From: Enoplosus armatus | Taxonomy: Eukaryota > Chordata > Actinopteri > Centrarchiformes > Enoplosidae | NCBI RefSeq assembly: GCF_043641665.1 | Contig: NC_092180.1 | Coordinates: forward strand, 28,211,240-28,275,239 | Length of the DNA: 64,000 bases | Direction of reading: 5' to 3' | Part shown: in pieces, positions 23,532-35,400 of the stretch | How positions within the stretch are numbered: position 1 is the first letter of the stretch | Layout of the letters: every line of letters begins with the position of its first letter | Notes under the pieces: model-generated | Databases searched by the model: none | Told to the model about the DNA's origin: nothing | The model's input: the letters and a program-made list of their open reading frames with translations, nothing else | Position numbers and translations under genes: made by a program

Positions 23532-24180
23532 TTGTTGAGTGTTCCACCTATGTTGTGTCCGAGTCATGCCCTCACCCCCCTTTTTTTGTTTTCTGAGTGA
23601 TACTTCAAACTCAGTTGAAAAGTTCAAACTAAGTTCAGCTTTAAGGACAGGAAGTACGTTAAACCTGCCTATTCTCCGAAAAGGGAACAGACGTCCTGTG
23701 ACAGGACAGCCTGTTCTTATACATTCTGCTAAACCGACGTCTAGGTGGCGTGAAGACCAGTTTAGGTTTATGCATCTGCCTGACACCCTACAAAGTGTGA
23801 AATCACACTCTTGCAAAGCAGGGAAGATGAGGTATTCGCAAAATGTGGTTAATGGTCATATGGTGTTTAGCGATATGTTGCTCAGAAAATAAACGCTTTG
23901 AACCCCTGACCCCTTGGAGGGGGGTAAAGGGTACAAAAAGGGAAGACAGAGGAGGTCGGGGGCGCGTGTGCGACTCTGACTGACTGCTTAGGTTTTTGCC
24001 TTGGTTGTTCGTGAGACTTTGTTACCAAATTGTTATATTTTCTTCCTTTTTGAACATTTTTGTATCCATTTATTCTTTTTGTTAAAACTCCAATAAAATT
24101 GGGTTGTACTTTGTACACTCTGACCAAAGTCCTGTGTTGCTCCTCTCTGAGATCATCTAGGTAGCCCCCCCTCAGGTAAG
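23532..24180 (+). repeat. LTR-like segment (possible solo LTR)
   Basis: Has promoter-like and polyadenylation-like marks in LTR order: a TATA-like GGGTACAAAAAG near 23927, then AATAAAAT at about 24092 followed by GT-rich text. No flanking duplicate or retroviral reading frame was found. Low confidence; may be an unrelated repeat. Confidence 0.25.
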
Positions 24181-25246
24181 AAGACTCCTCTCCTTGAGAT
24201 ATGCTGACAGTAGATAATAATTTGGCTTTGATTGATGAATTCTAAGAAAGCTGCTATGTATATATTATGATGTTTAACATGAAAGGACATGTTAAATAGG
24301 TTCAACTCAGTTGTCTGATGTTTTGCTGCTGCTTTGGATTGTTTGGAGATTACTGTTAAAGTTTCTAAATAGTTGGGACACAGGGAGGGATTTCCTAAAT
24401 TTATCTCTAAATTGTGAATTAGGGATTTGGGCATTTGAGGCGGCCCAGTGTGAAACCAGGCGAGTGTCCGCCACCCTTCACTGTGGACCTCCCCCGGTGT
24501 TGATCTTTTCCTTCAGGGTCTTACTGGGGTACCACCAATCTTCAAACTCCTATCACACACGGATATTCCTGCTAATATCCGGTCGTTGGCACATAGTCAA
24601 CTATATAGGCCTCATTGTTATGATATTCCGGGAACGTAACCAGGCTCCCTCAGCAGGCTAAGGCGGTCTTGCGTGTAGATTTTGGGAGTCCATTCGAAAA
24701 CCTTAAGATTAGGTCGTAGGACAGCCGTCACTCAATGTGATATCCGCGTTGGGTGGGGGTATCGGTTGTAACACCTAAGAACCTCTTCAACATAAAAATG
24801 ATTTCATTCTAATTGGGGGGAAAAATTACTCTTATCACAAACATAAAAAGAAACTGTGATTCAAAACTGAATCTGGTACATTTCCAAATACATAACTTGT
24901 ACTAACAAAGACAACATTTGATTCTGATTTTTTAATGTAAACCTGAACATATTAAGACTTTTTCAGATATTGAATTCAGGTTGCCGTCACTGAATTTGAC
25001 ATTCAAGTCATTTGTACTATAAAATACCAAAATATACTATAATACCGTACTGTTAAGTTGTTGTCAGTGAAGTACATTTGAGCATCTGCACAGATCTCCT
25101 GATAGTAAGTAATAGTAGCAGGGAAATAATGTATATATATATACATAATAATGTATATATATATACATATATGTATATAATACATAATAATGTATATATA
25201 TATACATATATGTATATAATACATATATGTATATATATATACATAT

Positions 25247-26234
25247 CGTCACCCTATTAAACTAATGGCATAAGTCACTTTTTGAGCAAAATGATTTTTT
25301 GGCCTAAATCAGCTCTTTGTGATGCTGGCCACCTCTGGTAAAGTCACCTAAGCCCTTACTTGAAAGGATCATGCTCTTTTTACCCTGTAAGACAATGGCC
25401 TATGTCAAGAGTGTGACTTAGGCCATTTTACAAGCTTTCATGATGGCAGCTGCCTCAAGAAAGAAGATGATTTATGATGCAGAAGAAGCCCTAAACATGA
25501 TTCTCGGATCATTTTCTACTGGTAAGTGATAAGGTTTACCATCACATAAGCTAGGCTGTAATGTTTTGTAGTAATTTAGTCTCAATTTCACAAGTTATAG
25601 TTGAATTACAAAGCTAGCAACTACTAGCTAGCTAACGTACCCAACATCTAGCTAGCTACCTATTCCTAGCCAGCATACTTCTTTCTGTAATGTAGCCTTA
25701 AGGATGGTGGGGCAGGATTGGATAGGATTTGTGAAAAAATAAATGTGCATTTTACAGAATGATCACACATTTATGACCACGCACCTCAAAGGATTGAAAT
25801 TAAAGAAATATTTTTCCTTTTTGGTAGGAGAAGTACTTGACTTATCTGACACCACCTTAAGAAATGAAAACGACAATGAGAAGAACATTCTTGAAGCGAT
25901 GGAGACCATATCTGATGAAGCAGACAATACCTTAATCACAAGTGAGCACAAGCATGATAAAATGTTTTTCAGAATGATGAGTTTTGAGTTTTAAACCAGG
26001 TTTAAAATGGCCTAAGTCACAAAGGCATGTTCAGAAAATGGCCTAAGTCACTTTATTCTTTTACTTTACATAATTGACAAACAACGTTCATTGTATACCA
26101 ACAGTCATCTACTGTCAAGACCTTTTTGTGTGAAATGATTAATAAACATCATATGTTCTGTATTTGGTGAAGTTTTTTGTGTTTTCCCAAAAACTAGAAA
26201 ATATGACTTATGCCATTAGTTTAATAGGGTGACG
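25247..26234. mobile_element. Non-autonomous DNA transposon with perfect 31-bp terminal repeats
   Basis: The first 31 bp (25247-25277) and the last 31 bp (26204-26234) are perfect inverted repeats (starting CGTCACCCTATTAA). A motif like ATGGCCTAAGTCAC recurs in both orientations near the ends (about 25262, 25301, 25395, 25412, 26008, 26037). The element is inserted in a TA microsatellite (25131-25246 and 26235-26266), so the target duplication is hidden. It holds two exon-like pieces (25440-25521 and 25828-25941). The family is unassigned; piggyBac-like coding is tentative. Confidence 0.8.
25440..25941 (+). pseudogene. Truncated transposase N-terminus (possibly piggyBac-like)
   Basis: Two pieces joined in phase: 25440-25521 (ends in gtaagt) and 25828-25941 (starts after ggtag, ends in gtgagc). 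Together they read about 65 aa: basic start SRKKMIYDAEEALNMIL, then an acidic stretch with LDLSDTTLRNENDNE. A short basic start then an acidic region is common in piggyBac-type N-termini. There is no catalytic domain, so it is a deletion derivative. Function label is weak. Confidence 0.35.
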
Positions 26235-26265
<31 letters not shown>

Positions 26266-26839
26266 ATATTCACCCTTTCTGGTGTACCTTAAACTTCAGT
26301 CTTACCTCAGATATCTATAACAGCTTCACAAGCTTGGATTTTTGTTTGTTCACTTTTAATAGTCTGTTCCTTTGGTAAATAATTAGAAATTGAACTCTTT
26401 CCTATGTTAATTTACCATACCTAAGTGCTTTTGATTACTAAAAGCAGCACATTTCATCCGTCTCCCGTCATCCCGCTACGTTAACACTGATCTTTTATCA
26501 TTAACATTGTGTTTAATATGTCGGTTGTGTACAATAAAACGTTACATTTGTTGTTTTTGGAGCAGGGCAACTACGCTAAAGAGAGGACTTCACAGATGAT
26601 GATCTTTAAAGATTACAACAGTTGTCAAGTTTTGAAAATCAGAAAATATTTCGACAATTTATTTTTCTTGTGCACAGAAATAGACACAGAAATGAGTGGA
26701 AAATGGCCAAAAAGGATGGAAAGTAGAGAATAAAAAGGGGGCATTCTTGTACCACAGAACCAATCAAAACATCAAAATCTGCCAAATGGGCCTTTAAGTT
26801 TCTCTTTTTTGACAGAGAATGTTGTTATTGGGGATGGAA

Positions 26840-26866
26840 GGGGGGGGGGGGGGGGGGGGGGGGGGG
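26840..26866 (+). repeat. 27-bp G homopolymer
   Basis: Uninterrupted G run between C19orf12 and ap2a2. Other G/C runs occur at about 6080, 7760, 20347, 42112 and 43232. The surrounding 26267-28479 has no supportable gene and probably includes the ap2a2 3' UTR at its right. Confidence 0.9.
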
Positions 26867-28245
26867 TTCGTGAAAAAGAAAAAAAATGTTTTAAACCTGC
26901 ATTAAATGATTTTTTGGAAACTAGCTGTAAACACAAAAATCACCTAATAAAAAGACCCTAACAAAGGCAAATTCGTTAGCGAACAGGCGCTTAATAACAC
27001 ATCCAGCTAATTCTGAGCAACATTAGCGTTTACTTGGGAGTCTTGTTAACAGCAACCTAGCTGATCAAAGTCCAATAACCAGCTCTCCTCTTCGCTCGCT
27101 TCGGGTCTTTGTTCATTAAATACAGCTGTACTTTGTTCTGTTCTGTTCTTTCTGGAATTTCACCTCATACAAGAAAACAGCATAGCATTGAAGACTGTTA
27201 ACGCTCAGTCCAACCGTGGAAATAAACCCACCTACCAGCATTTCTCAAGCTCACTATATAAACATGTTAGTAACACGTCTGATACAAACAAAAAAACAAG
27301 ACAAAATTGCCATTTTATGGGGGGGGGGCACAATGGTTCCTGGAGACACATTTTTTCATCTTTGGACAGAGCCAGTCTTTATGCTAAGCATCAAATATGC
27401 CATCAAGGATTATGATACATGCTATGAAACAGAAAATACACCACACACTGAAATACAGCAATATTACTTGTTTGGCAGTGCTCTGTAAATAAATGCATAG
27501 AGGCGAAAATAGTGCGACGACAGCGTGGCAGTGCTTTAGACTTAGTGAATATTACTCCTGTGTGTCTGTTCTAGGCGGAGTAACAAATGTTCACAGGCAC
27601 AACTGTGTGGAGTAAAGCAGATACTCTGGAAACAAAATGCATCCATTTGCTACCTAGTGTTCTATGTTTCATTTGAGTGTCTGAATTTGATGCGTGAAAA
27701 AAAACAAAAACAAACAAACACGCACAACGCAGCTCGGAGAGTCACACCACAGAACCAAAACTGTGGCATCCAAACTATCTTTTGCTTTAAAAAAAACAAA
27801 AATAAAAATACAAAAGCTTTGCTTTTCTTCCTGAGATGACAGACGCGTAAAATCGGTGAAATAAGTAAGAACTCTGACATCATAGTCAAAATTCTCTTGT
27901 CTAAATCTATCTGATCTACTTATGTGATCTTTTTTTTTTTTTTTTTATCTAACAAGTGCAAAATGGGCGAGAAGTTGAGGAAGGCTTCCCAGTTCTGTGC
28001 AACTTTTGTCTGAAACACTACAAGAACAAATGTCTCGTAGAAACGCTATCAAAACCGCTGACTTGAACTGTTGAGATCACTGGTAAGCTTGCAATCCTCA
28101 TGAATGCTTCCTGGCCAACTCGTCAAAACGTGTTGAATGAGAAAGGCAGTACCCAGGCAGCGAAAACACACCATTTCCAAACTGTTCAAAACTCTGGAGC
28201 CGCTAGCGCCGTCTGCAACATGTCGGCTAAGGTGCTCACAGTGTA

Positions 28246-28283
<38 letters not shown>

Positions 28284-28479
28284 AGGCAGGTTTAAAGCAG
28301 TGGTGACATATTAGTAAAGCTTTGTGCGAAAGTTCAGTTCACTTCATTTACATGTAGATTAAGTGAAATAAAAAATAATAATAATAATTTACACTGTACA
28401 ATACATCAGTTCCAATCTAAAGTGAGACTAGGAGAGGGAAGGTGTAAAAAAAAGAAAAAATGCTGGCGCTGCGTCGAGT

Positions 28480-28617
28480 CTAAAACTGCTCAAAGAGGAG
28501 ATCGCACAGTCTCTGAGACACGGAGTCCCTGCTGGTCCGGAGGGTGAGACGATACATCTGAACAGGAAACAAAGACACAGTTACGCAGGCTATACAATGG
28601 TTCTATACATAGATGAA

Positions 28618-28672
<55 letters not shown>

Positions 28673-31600
28673 CTTTACCTGTGCTTGTGTGTTGGGCTCC
28701 AGTCTGAGGAGGCAGCCCACCTGAGTGTTCTTGGTGTGAATGACTCCGGCTCCAACAAAGTTTGCGGGGTTGGGATCCACCTCATTCAGCAGAGCTACAC
28801 CAAAACCTAAGATCTACAAAGGAAATTTACAGAACAGAAAAAAAAAATGTACACACACATGAAAAAGCTGATCAATGCACATTCACAAAAATTTGATTCT
28901 AAAAGATTTTACGGTTCAGGAAAGTCGTCAAGGCAGCAATTTTATCCGCCGTCGTGACAATCGTAGCGAGGTAAACAGTAGAAATACAGTGTTCACGTTA
29001 CGAAGCCATCCACCAGGAATGTGGGCTTGCATGTACTTGATTGGTCAATGCAGCGCCTAGCCAGATGTTCACACGGCGGCCATTTTCCTCAGACGCCGCG
29101 CTCAGGCCGGGAAGCTCGAGCGCTGTTATCATGTCGTACTGCTGTGTTCGTAGGGAAATCTGACAAATCGTTATCGTTTCACCGCTTCCCGATTGAACAG
29201 CGACTGAAAAGACAATAGATAATGAAATCCGGAGGGACATCGGGCCGTATTTCAAGGTAAAACAACATATTTGATAACGCATTAGCTATTGTTTGCCAAC
29301 AGCCAACGTTAGCCTTCAACCACTTCCTAGCTAGCATTAACATCCCTGTTTCATAGCGCGCTGGATGTAATCAAGCTTGCAACGTAACGTTAACAGTCAA
29401 TGTCATCTGCATAATGTCACATGACGTTACCGACTTCACCAGAACATTTCTGCGGTCGGGTGAAGAGACAGCAGGACAGTTAGCCAATGTTAACTGGATT
29501 ACATCCAATGCGTTTTACTCCCAGGCTTAAATAAATGCGTCCAAGATGTGCGCTGATATTTCAGAATTAATTTACGCCTTTCCCTATCGTATCGTGTAAC
29601 ACTATCAAACGCTAACGATAGCTGGGAAGTGGTTGACTGCTAACGTTGGCTAATGGGTTATCAAATATATTGTTTTACCTTGAAAAACAATGTCTTTTCT
29701 GTTGCTGATCAATTGGAAAGCGGTGAAAAGATAACGATTCCCCGTGTTCATACGACTTGCAACCTGGAACGCAGCAGTACGACATGATAACAGCATTCGA
29801 GCTTCCCGCTCTGAGCGTGACGTCAGAGGAAAATGGCCGCCGTCTGAATATGGTGAATTGTGTTTTTGTTTTTTTGCCAGGGGCCCCCCTGCATGGAATG
29901 AGGATGAGAGACCATATGCTAAATGTTATCTCTAATAAAATATACATGTAGAAAAGTGACCAAAGTCAGCACTACAAACCATCACATCGCTCATGCAGAT
30001 TTGAGGTACTGTGGGAATGTGCAGCTCACACAAGAGCATGTCAAAATGAGTCCTGAATCTTCACACAAATGATAGTTGATGTCCTTTAAGAACTGATTTT
30101 TGTTTTTTACCTTGGCCTTGGTAACATCTGTGTCCATTGGGTGTTTGGCTTTGAAGATTTTCTGAACCTCTTGCTGAGGACTGAGGACACAAAGAAGCCA
30201 GAGAAGGTAATTACTTATCTCGGAACATGTTGCTATAGAAATGTCATCCACTACAAAAACTGTCTGACTGCTATCGTTCATCTTACTTGCGTCTACAATA
30301 CGGTCATTTTTGAAATTTCGAAATTAGATTATTCCACTAGCGTACATGTGCCACACTGCTAGAACAAAAATGCCAATTTCCCAATGCCTGAGTTAACGTG
30401 TTCAAATTACTTGTTTTATCCAGCCAACAGTAAAATATTTGCTTATATATATCCATAATATCATAGAAGATTAAGCATAAACATTACATTTAATATTTAT
30501 AATATAAATCACATTTTTTCACTTTTTTTGTGGACATGACATTAACGCTGACCGCCATTGCTGACCTACAATATTACAGCACTAACTCAATATTGTGTTT
30601 TCAGGAGAGCTAAAAAAGACAACATATACATTCAGATCGATGTTGATCCATTGAAATGGATCTGCATTTATGACAGTTAAAGAAATCTGCCTCTGAAAAC
30701 GATTACTGCCGATAGGAACCATGGGACCGGTGGTCCATCAAGTATGTCAAGCGAGCCTTACGCTCCAAGCTGTGCCCAGCGTTGGAAGAAGTCCTGGGAC
30801 GTCATCTCCGTGGGCTGAAAAAACTTGTTCAGCATCACAGGGAGTTTCACTGCAATGTTCTGCAGAGTTCCACCGTATCTGCTCACACATACAGTCAGAA
30901 ATTAGCACGTATGACTAGCTAAATACATCAAAAATAAAAAATAAGTACGCAGTCAGACACCAACCTGAACTGAATGTCGAGTACCGGTGCATCTGTGAAA
31001 TCTGACACACACTCAATGTTGAGGATCTGTTGGACCTGAGCCCCACCTTCTACTAAGGGGTCTACTGCTTTAGCGTGGACATTCAGCTGTGGAGACGACG
31101 GTCAAGGATTCCACGAACACTTTGCATTATTCTGCAACGCTAGCCTGTCAGAAGTATCCATTGAGGTCTGACAAGATCACCCAAAAGTAAAAGACGTAGA
31201 ACTTAAGCATACTGGAGATGAACAGTAAAGCTGCTCACCCAGGTTCTGCCTGCACTCAGACTTCACTCTAATCTGCAAAAGCTGGTTCTCATAAATTACA
31301 ACACACCTAAACGACACTGGCACACATCTCAGCACACCTAGAGGAGCTTTGGAAAGTATTCACACCGATACACAATTTTGTTATGTTGTAGGCTTAATTA
31401 GGGTTCTCGCCCCAAAGGGTCCTGAAGACCTGAAGTTACTTGTGTTAAGAAACTCCAGGGCTTCCTGTGGGCTGGAATGGGACAATCAATCTGTAACAAG
31501 AAACAATGCGAAGGATATGAGTCTTGAGTGTGTCCTGACTTGTCACTGATGAGGAGAAGCTCAGGAACTGGGTAGACGTCTTGTTGCCGTAGAACACATA

Positions 31601-32426
31601 AATGCGACCTGTGGGAGGTAAACCATTTGAGTTCATTCTTTTTGAACTAAATCACATCTGACAAGTATCTGCTACATTTAAAATTATACATATAATCATT
31701 ACTACCCATTTCACACCCGATTCTTTGCATTATTCTGTAACGCTAGCCTGTCAGAAGTATCCTTTGAGGTCTGACAAGATCACCCAAAAGTAAAAGACGT
31801 AGAACTTAAGCATACTGGAGACAAACAGTAAAGCTGCTCACCCAGGTTCTGCCTGTACTCCGACTTCACTCCAATCTGCAAAAGCTGGTTCTCATAAATT
31901 ACACCGTTGCTCTTACAAACAAACCTGAAATTTACAAAAGGACACAGTTAGAAATCTACAACAAAGACGTTTGAGATCTTCCATTTTTGTTCAGAAGTGT
32001 GAACTTCATGCATCCATTTGCTTGGTTTGCAAATAACGCTCGCAGAATAATTTCTCAACATTTCAGCTAACTTGTTAGCCGACGTTCAAAGAAGAATATG
32101 TATATATGGAATGTAGCGTTAATAACATGGAATTTCCCTCCCTTCAGAGAACTCAGTTCAACGTCAGTGAACTTTTCTCAACCTTCTTGTTCACAAGGCC
32201 TCTGGGTAAAGATATAGGCCTGCCAGACTCTCAGAGGATGAACACAGGAATGTCGAGCGAGTCAGTTTATCATTTTATGAACTGCTATCACAGGTCGTGC
32301 ATGGCACCAACCTAGAACCGACCCTCATTCCATGGTCTAGATTTCATTCTAATCCGTAAAAGATATATATGGGGTGTCGGGAGTCTTTTACTAGATAATG
32401 ATGCAAAAAATGTTATTATTAATACC

Positions 32427-32461
<35 letters not shown>

Positions 32462-35400
32462 TGTGTGGCCCACACGACAATCTGCTGATCATACTGATCA
32501 TTTGACAGCCCGAAGTTGAATGTAATCCCTCTACTACCAATTCGCCTGTTTATGATGGCAGTATTTTGATGCCGCCTTGAGGTTTATTAATTATTGCTAC
32601 CTGTCTTGGTGAGGGAGTGAAGTTTGAACGTGGTGCAGACGTTAAGTGTTTACCTGGCAAAGAGGGTCTAATAAAAGACACAATCCACTTCCATTATGGG
32701 AAATGCAAGATCCAGTGTTTTTGGACTTTGACCCATAACAGAGATTAAAAGAATACCTCGGCCTGTACAGCTTGGATTTTGACCATTATTTTTTAAATCT
32801 TGACATTAATTGAAACGTGGACTACCCTACTGTATGTGTGACTATTTACAATTTATGACTGTAACCTCTCAAACAAGCTCACGGTATGGTTCCCACCTGG
32901 GGAAATTCTCCTCAGACACATCTATGGATGCAGGGGCGGAGCTGTCGGAAAAGACGTCAACTAGCAGGCTGGCTTCCGCTGAAGGGGTGGAATCTAGACT
33001 CTGCAGGTCTGTGAAGAGGTGGGTGGAACCCTGGGAGAGAAACATAAGCAAATGGCATCTTTAACATCCATTATCGACATACCAAGCACACCAAAACCAG
33101 AAGAGTTATCTATCAACTGCAATTCAAATTTTCCGTCACTTTAAAAAACACTCAACCGGTGGCTAACCCTAACCCTATATACGATATTGAGCCAATAAAT
33201 TACAGTTAAGATGAAATGTAGTCTTTCCTTACTTTTCCTCCCTATAGCCTGTTGTTAAGAGCAGCGTGGCTCCTTTTAGGTAGCGAGTGTGTGGTTGAGC
33301 AAGCTAGAGAGACGGTGGCTGCGCTCAAGGTGTTGGTGAGCTTCCCTGTGCTTACCGACCATCGGTCTGGGAGCTGTTTAAGCAGATCATATGATTGTAT
33401 GCCTGATAACAGACTTAATGGGCTTTTAAATCATGATACGATGGCAGAGGGATAGCAGTGAGCCATCAGCCCAATCTTTAAACAGCCAATTTAATAAACA
33501 TTAATAAGTGATCAGTATCTGCCCTTGAAAGTCTTGACCACAGAATCCTGTCACAAAACCCAAACCCTCTTCAGTGGAGTGGTGGCATTTCCAAAAGATC
33601 CAAACACATAATTGGGACAATATAGGACAAGAGCAGCTACCACTCCGGTGGTAATGAACAATTATGCGGTTCACTATACTACGTGTTGTTTCTTGCTATC
33701 ACTGTACCATGCTCCCAGCAGAGAGCATGACGGGAGTGGAGGAGGCAGGGCGGGGTCTGTCGGTAGGGAGAAGGTCTGCCATCAGTGAAGGAGAAGACTG
33801 ACGGAGAAAGAGAAAAGGGACAGACAGGAGGAGGAGAAGGATAGAGGGGCGAAGACGGGGAAGGAAGGAGAAAGAAAGGTAAAGATCAAAGAAATGCCAA
33901 TATGCCAATGTTAGCTATAATAATGCTAATTTGTGTGATGCAGGCTTGTTTTGAAGATTCATAGCCATGCTGATTTGGATGAGAAAGTTCACTTGTCAAG
34001 TTTATTTCCTGGGTGGGGTTTGTATAAAAAAAAGAAAAAAGAAAACTTAAGCTGTACTGACCACATTTCACAGCACCACTGTGGTGTTACCTTTGTGGCT
34101 TCGGCGTTCTCGCCGTGCTCTGTGCTGCCGTTGACATTATGCCGGGCATCGTCGATGTTGGGAAGGTTGCCTGGACCCTTCTTCCTCTTCAGCTTGGCCA
34201 GGATTGATGACTCTCTCTCGGGGAATGGAGGCATCTCTTCTAAGACTGTGGCCTGCGGAGGTACGTGAGAGCGAGACAAGAGTGTAAAGCTTTCGGCCTG
34301 GACCACTGCACAATTGGCAAATGGTGATTTTCCATCATTTCACAGTCATACAAACAACTTTGTATTCATGTCAGACAATACAGCAGTTTTATTCTATATA
34401 CAGGGTTACAGTAGACGGTGTGGGTGAGTTTATATGGGTATATGTTGGGAGCATAGATTGTACATAAGGTGGCTTCACTTTTGGGGGAGCTGTCATGTCG
34501 TCCGTCTTTATATACAGTCCATGGTTGGGAGGCAGTAGGGGGGCTTAAATATCTTTAGGCAGAATGACACAGAACAACCGAGTGACTGAAGTAGCAGAAC
34601 CAAATTTCAAACAATTCACCAAATGAAACAGCCCACCGATTGGTGTTTTCAACCTGAACCCTGAATCTAATCTGACATAACAATTCTCACTATTATCTGC
34701 TTTGTGAGCGTGTGTTAGACTGTTATGTGTTAGCAGCATTTTGTCCACTTCCTGCATAGTTCACTAACCAATATGTCAGTGCTGGCCATGCAGCTGAGCC
34801 TCAGGTACTCGACAGCCCTCTGCTGAAGCTCTACGTCAGCATTGCGGAGCTGGCTGTCTGAGCGCAGGACATCTTGAATGGTGGCCTTCACTTCTGGGAA
34901 CAAGTTAATGAACTTGATGTAGGCCGACAGCAGCAGCGCCCGAGTTGGCACGGCGCATAAGTGGAACTTGGAGTGGAGCAGGTTGAACTGGACCAGAGGG
35001 CTGAAGGAGAAGACGCAACGCAAAACAGGGACAGTATAACCTCAGTAAACATAAAAAGGTCAGCTCGAGAAAAAATCAAGTCAATATTTCCCTTGTATAT
35101 TAAGAAATACTGGCTTTCACTCCTGCTTCTTCAGCTTGCCTCCTACGGTTAACACTGCGCCATGTTCAGTTTTAAAACAACATATTGGTGTCTGCTTTTC
35201 GCTCACTTAAGCCTGGTCATATCTAGCCATGCAGATAGCATTGGTTTCATTACAACTACTTTCTACGGAAGAAATAGTCCTGAGGAAAACTGTGACACTG
35301 AGGTCTGAGAGTTTGAGAGCATATGCTGCAAGGGTGAATTAACAGGAAACGCCAGGGGTCTCGTTTATAAAATAGTGCGTAGGATCCAATCTAAAAGTGT

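Larger units (their letters stand above)
31089..31518 (-). other. ap2a2: AT-AC (U12-type) intron of ap2a2
   Basis: The intron after exon 18 starts ATATCCTT (31518-31511) and ends TCCAC (31093-31089) on the minus strand. TCCTTGAC at 31108-31101 fits the U12 branch-site consensus, with the branch A 13 nt before the acceptor. Using these sites the protein reads [16 protein letters not shown], in frame and the same length as the human protein. A GT-AG reading is only possible with a poor gtttct donor and inserts extra residues. Confidence 0.8.

Noticed and set aside
25003..25260. YIYIH-rich ORFs
   Set aside because: Translations of the TA/TATATAC microsatellite.
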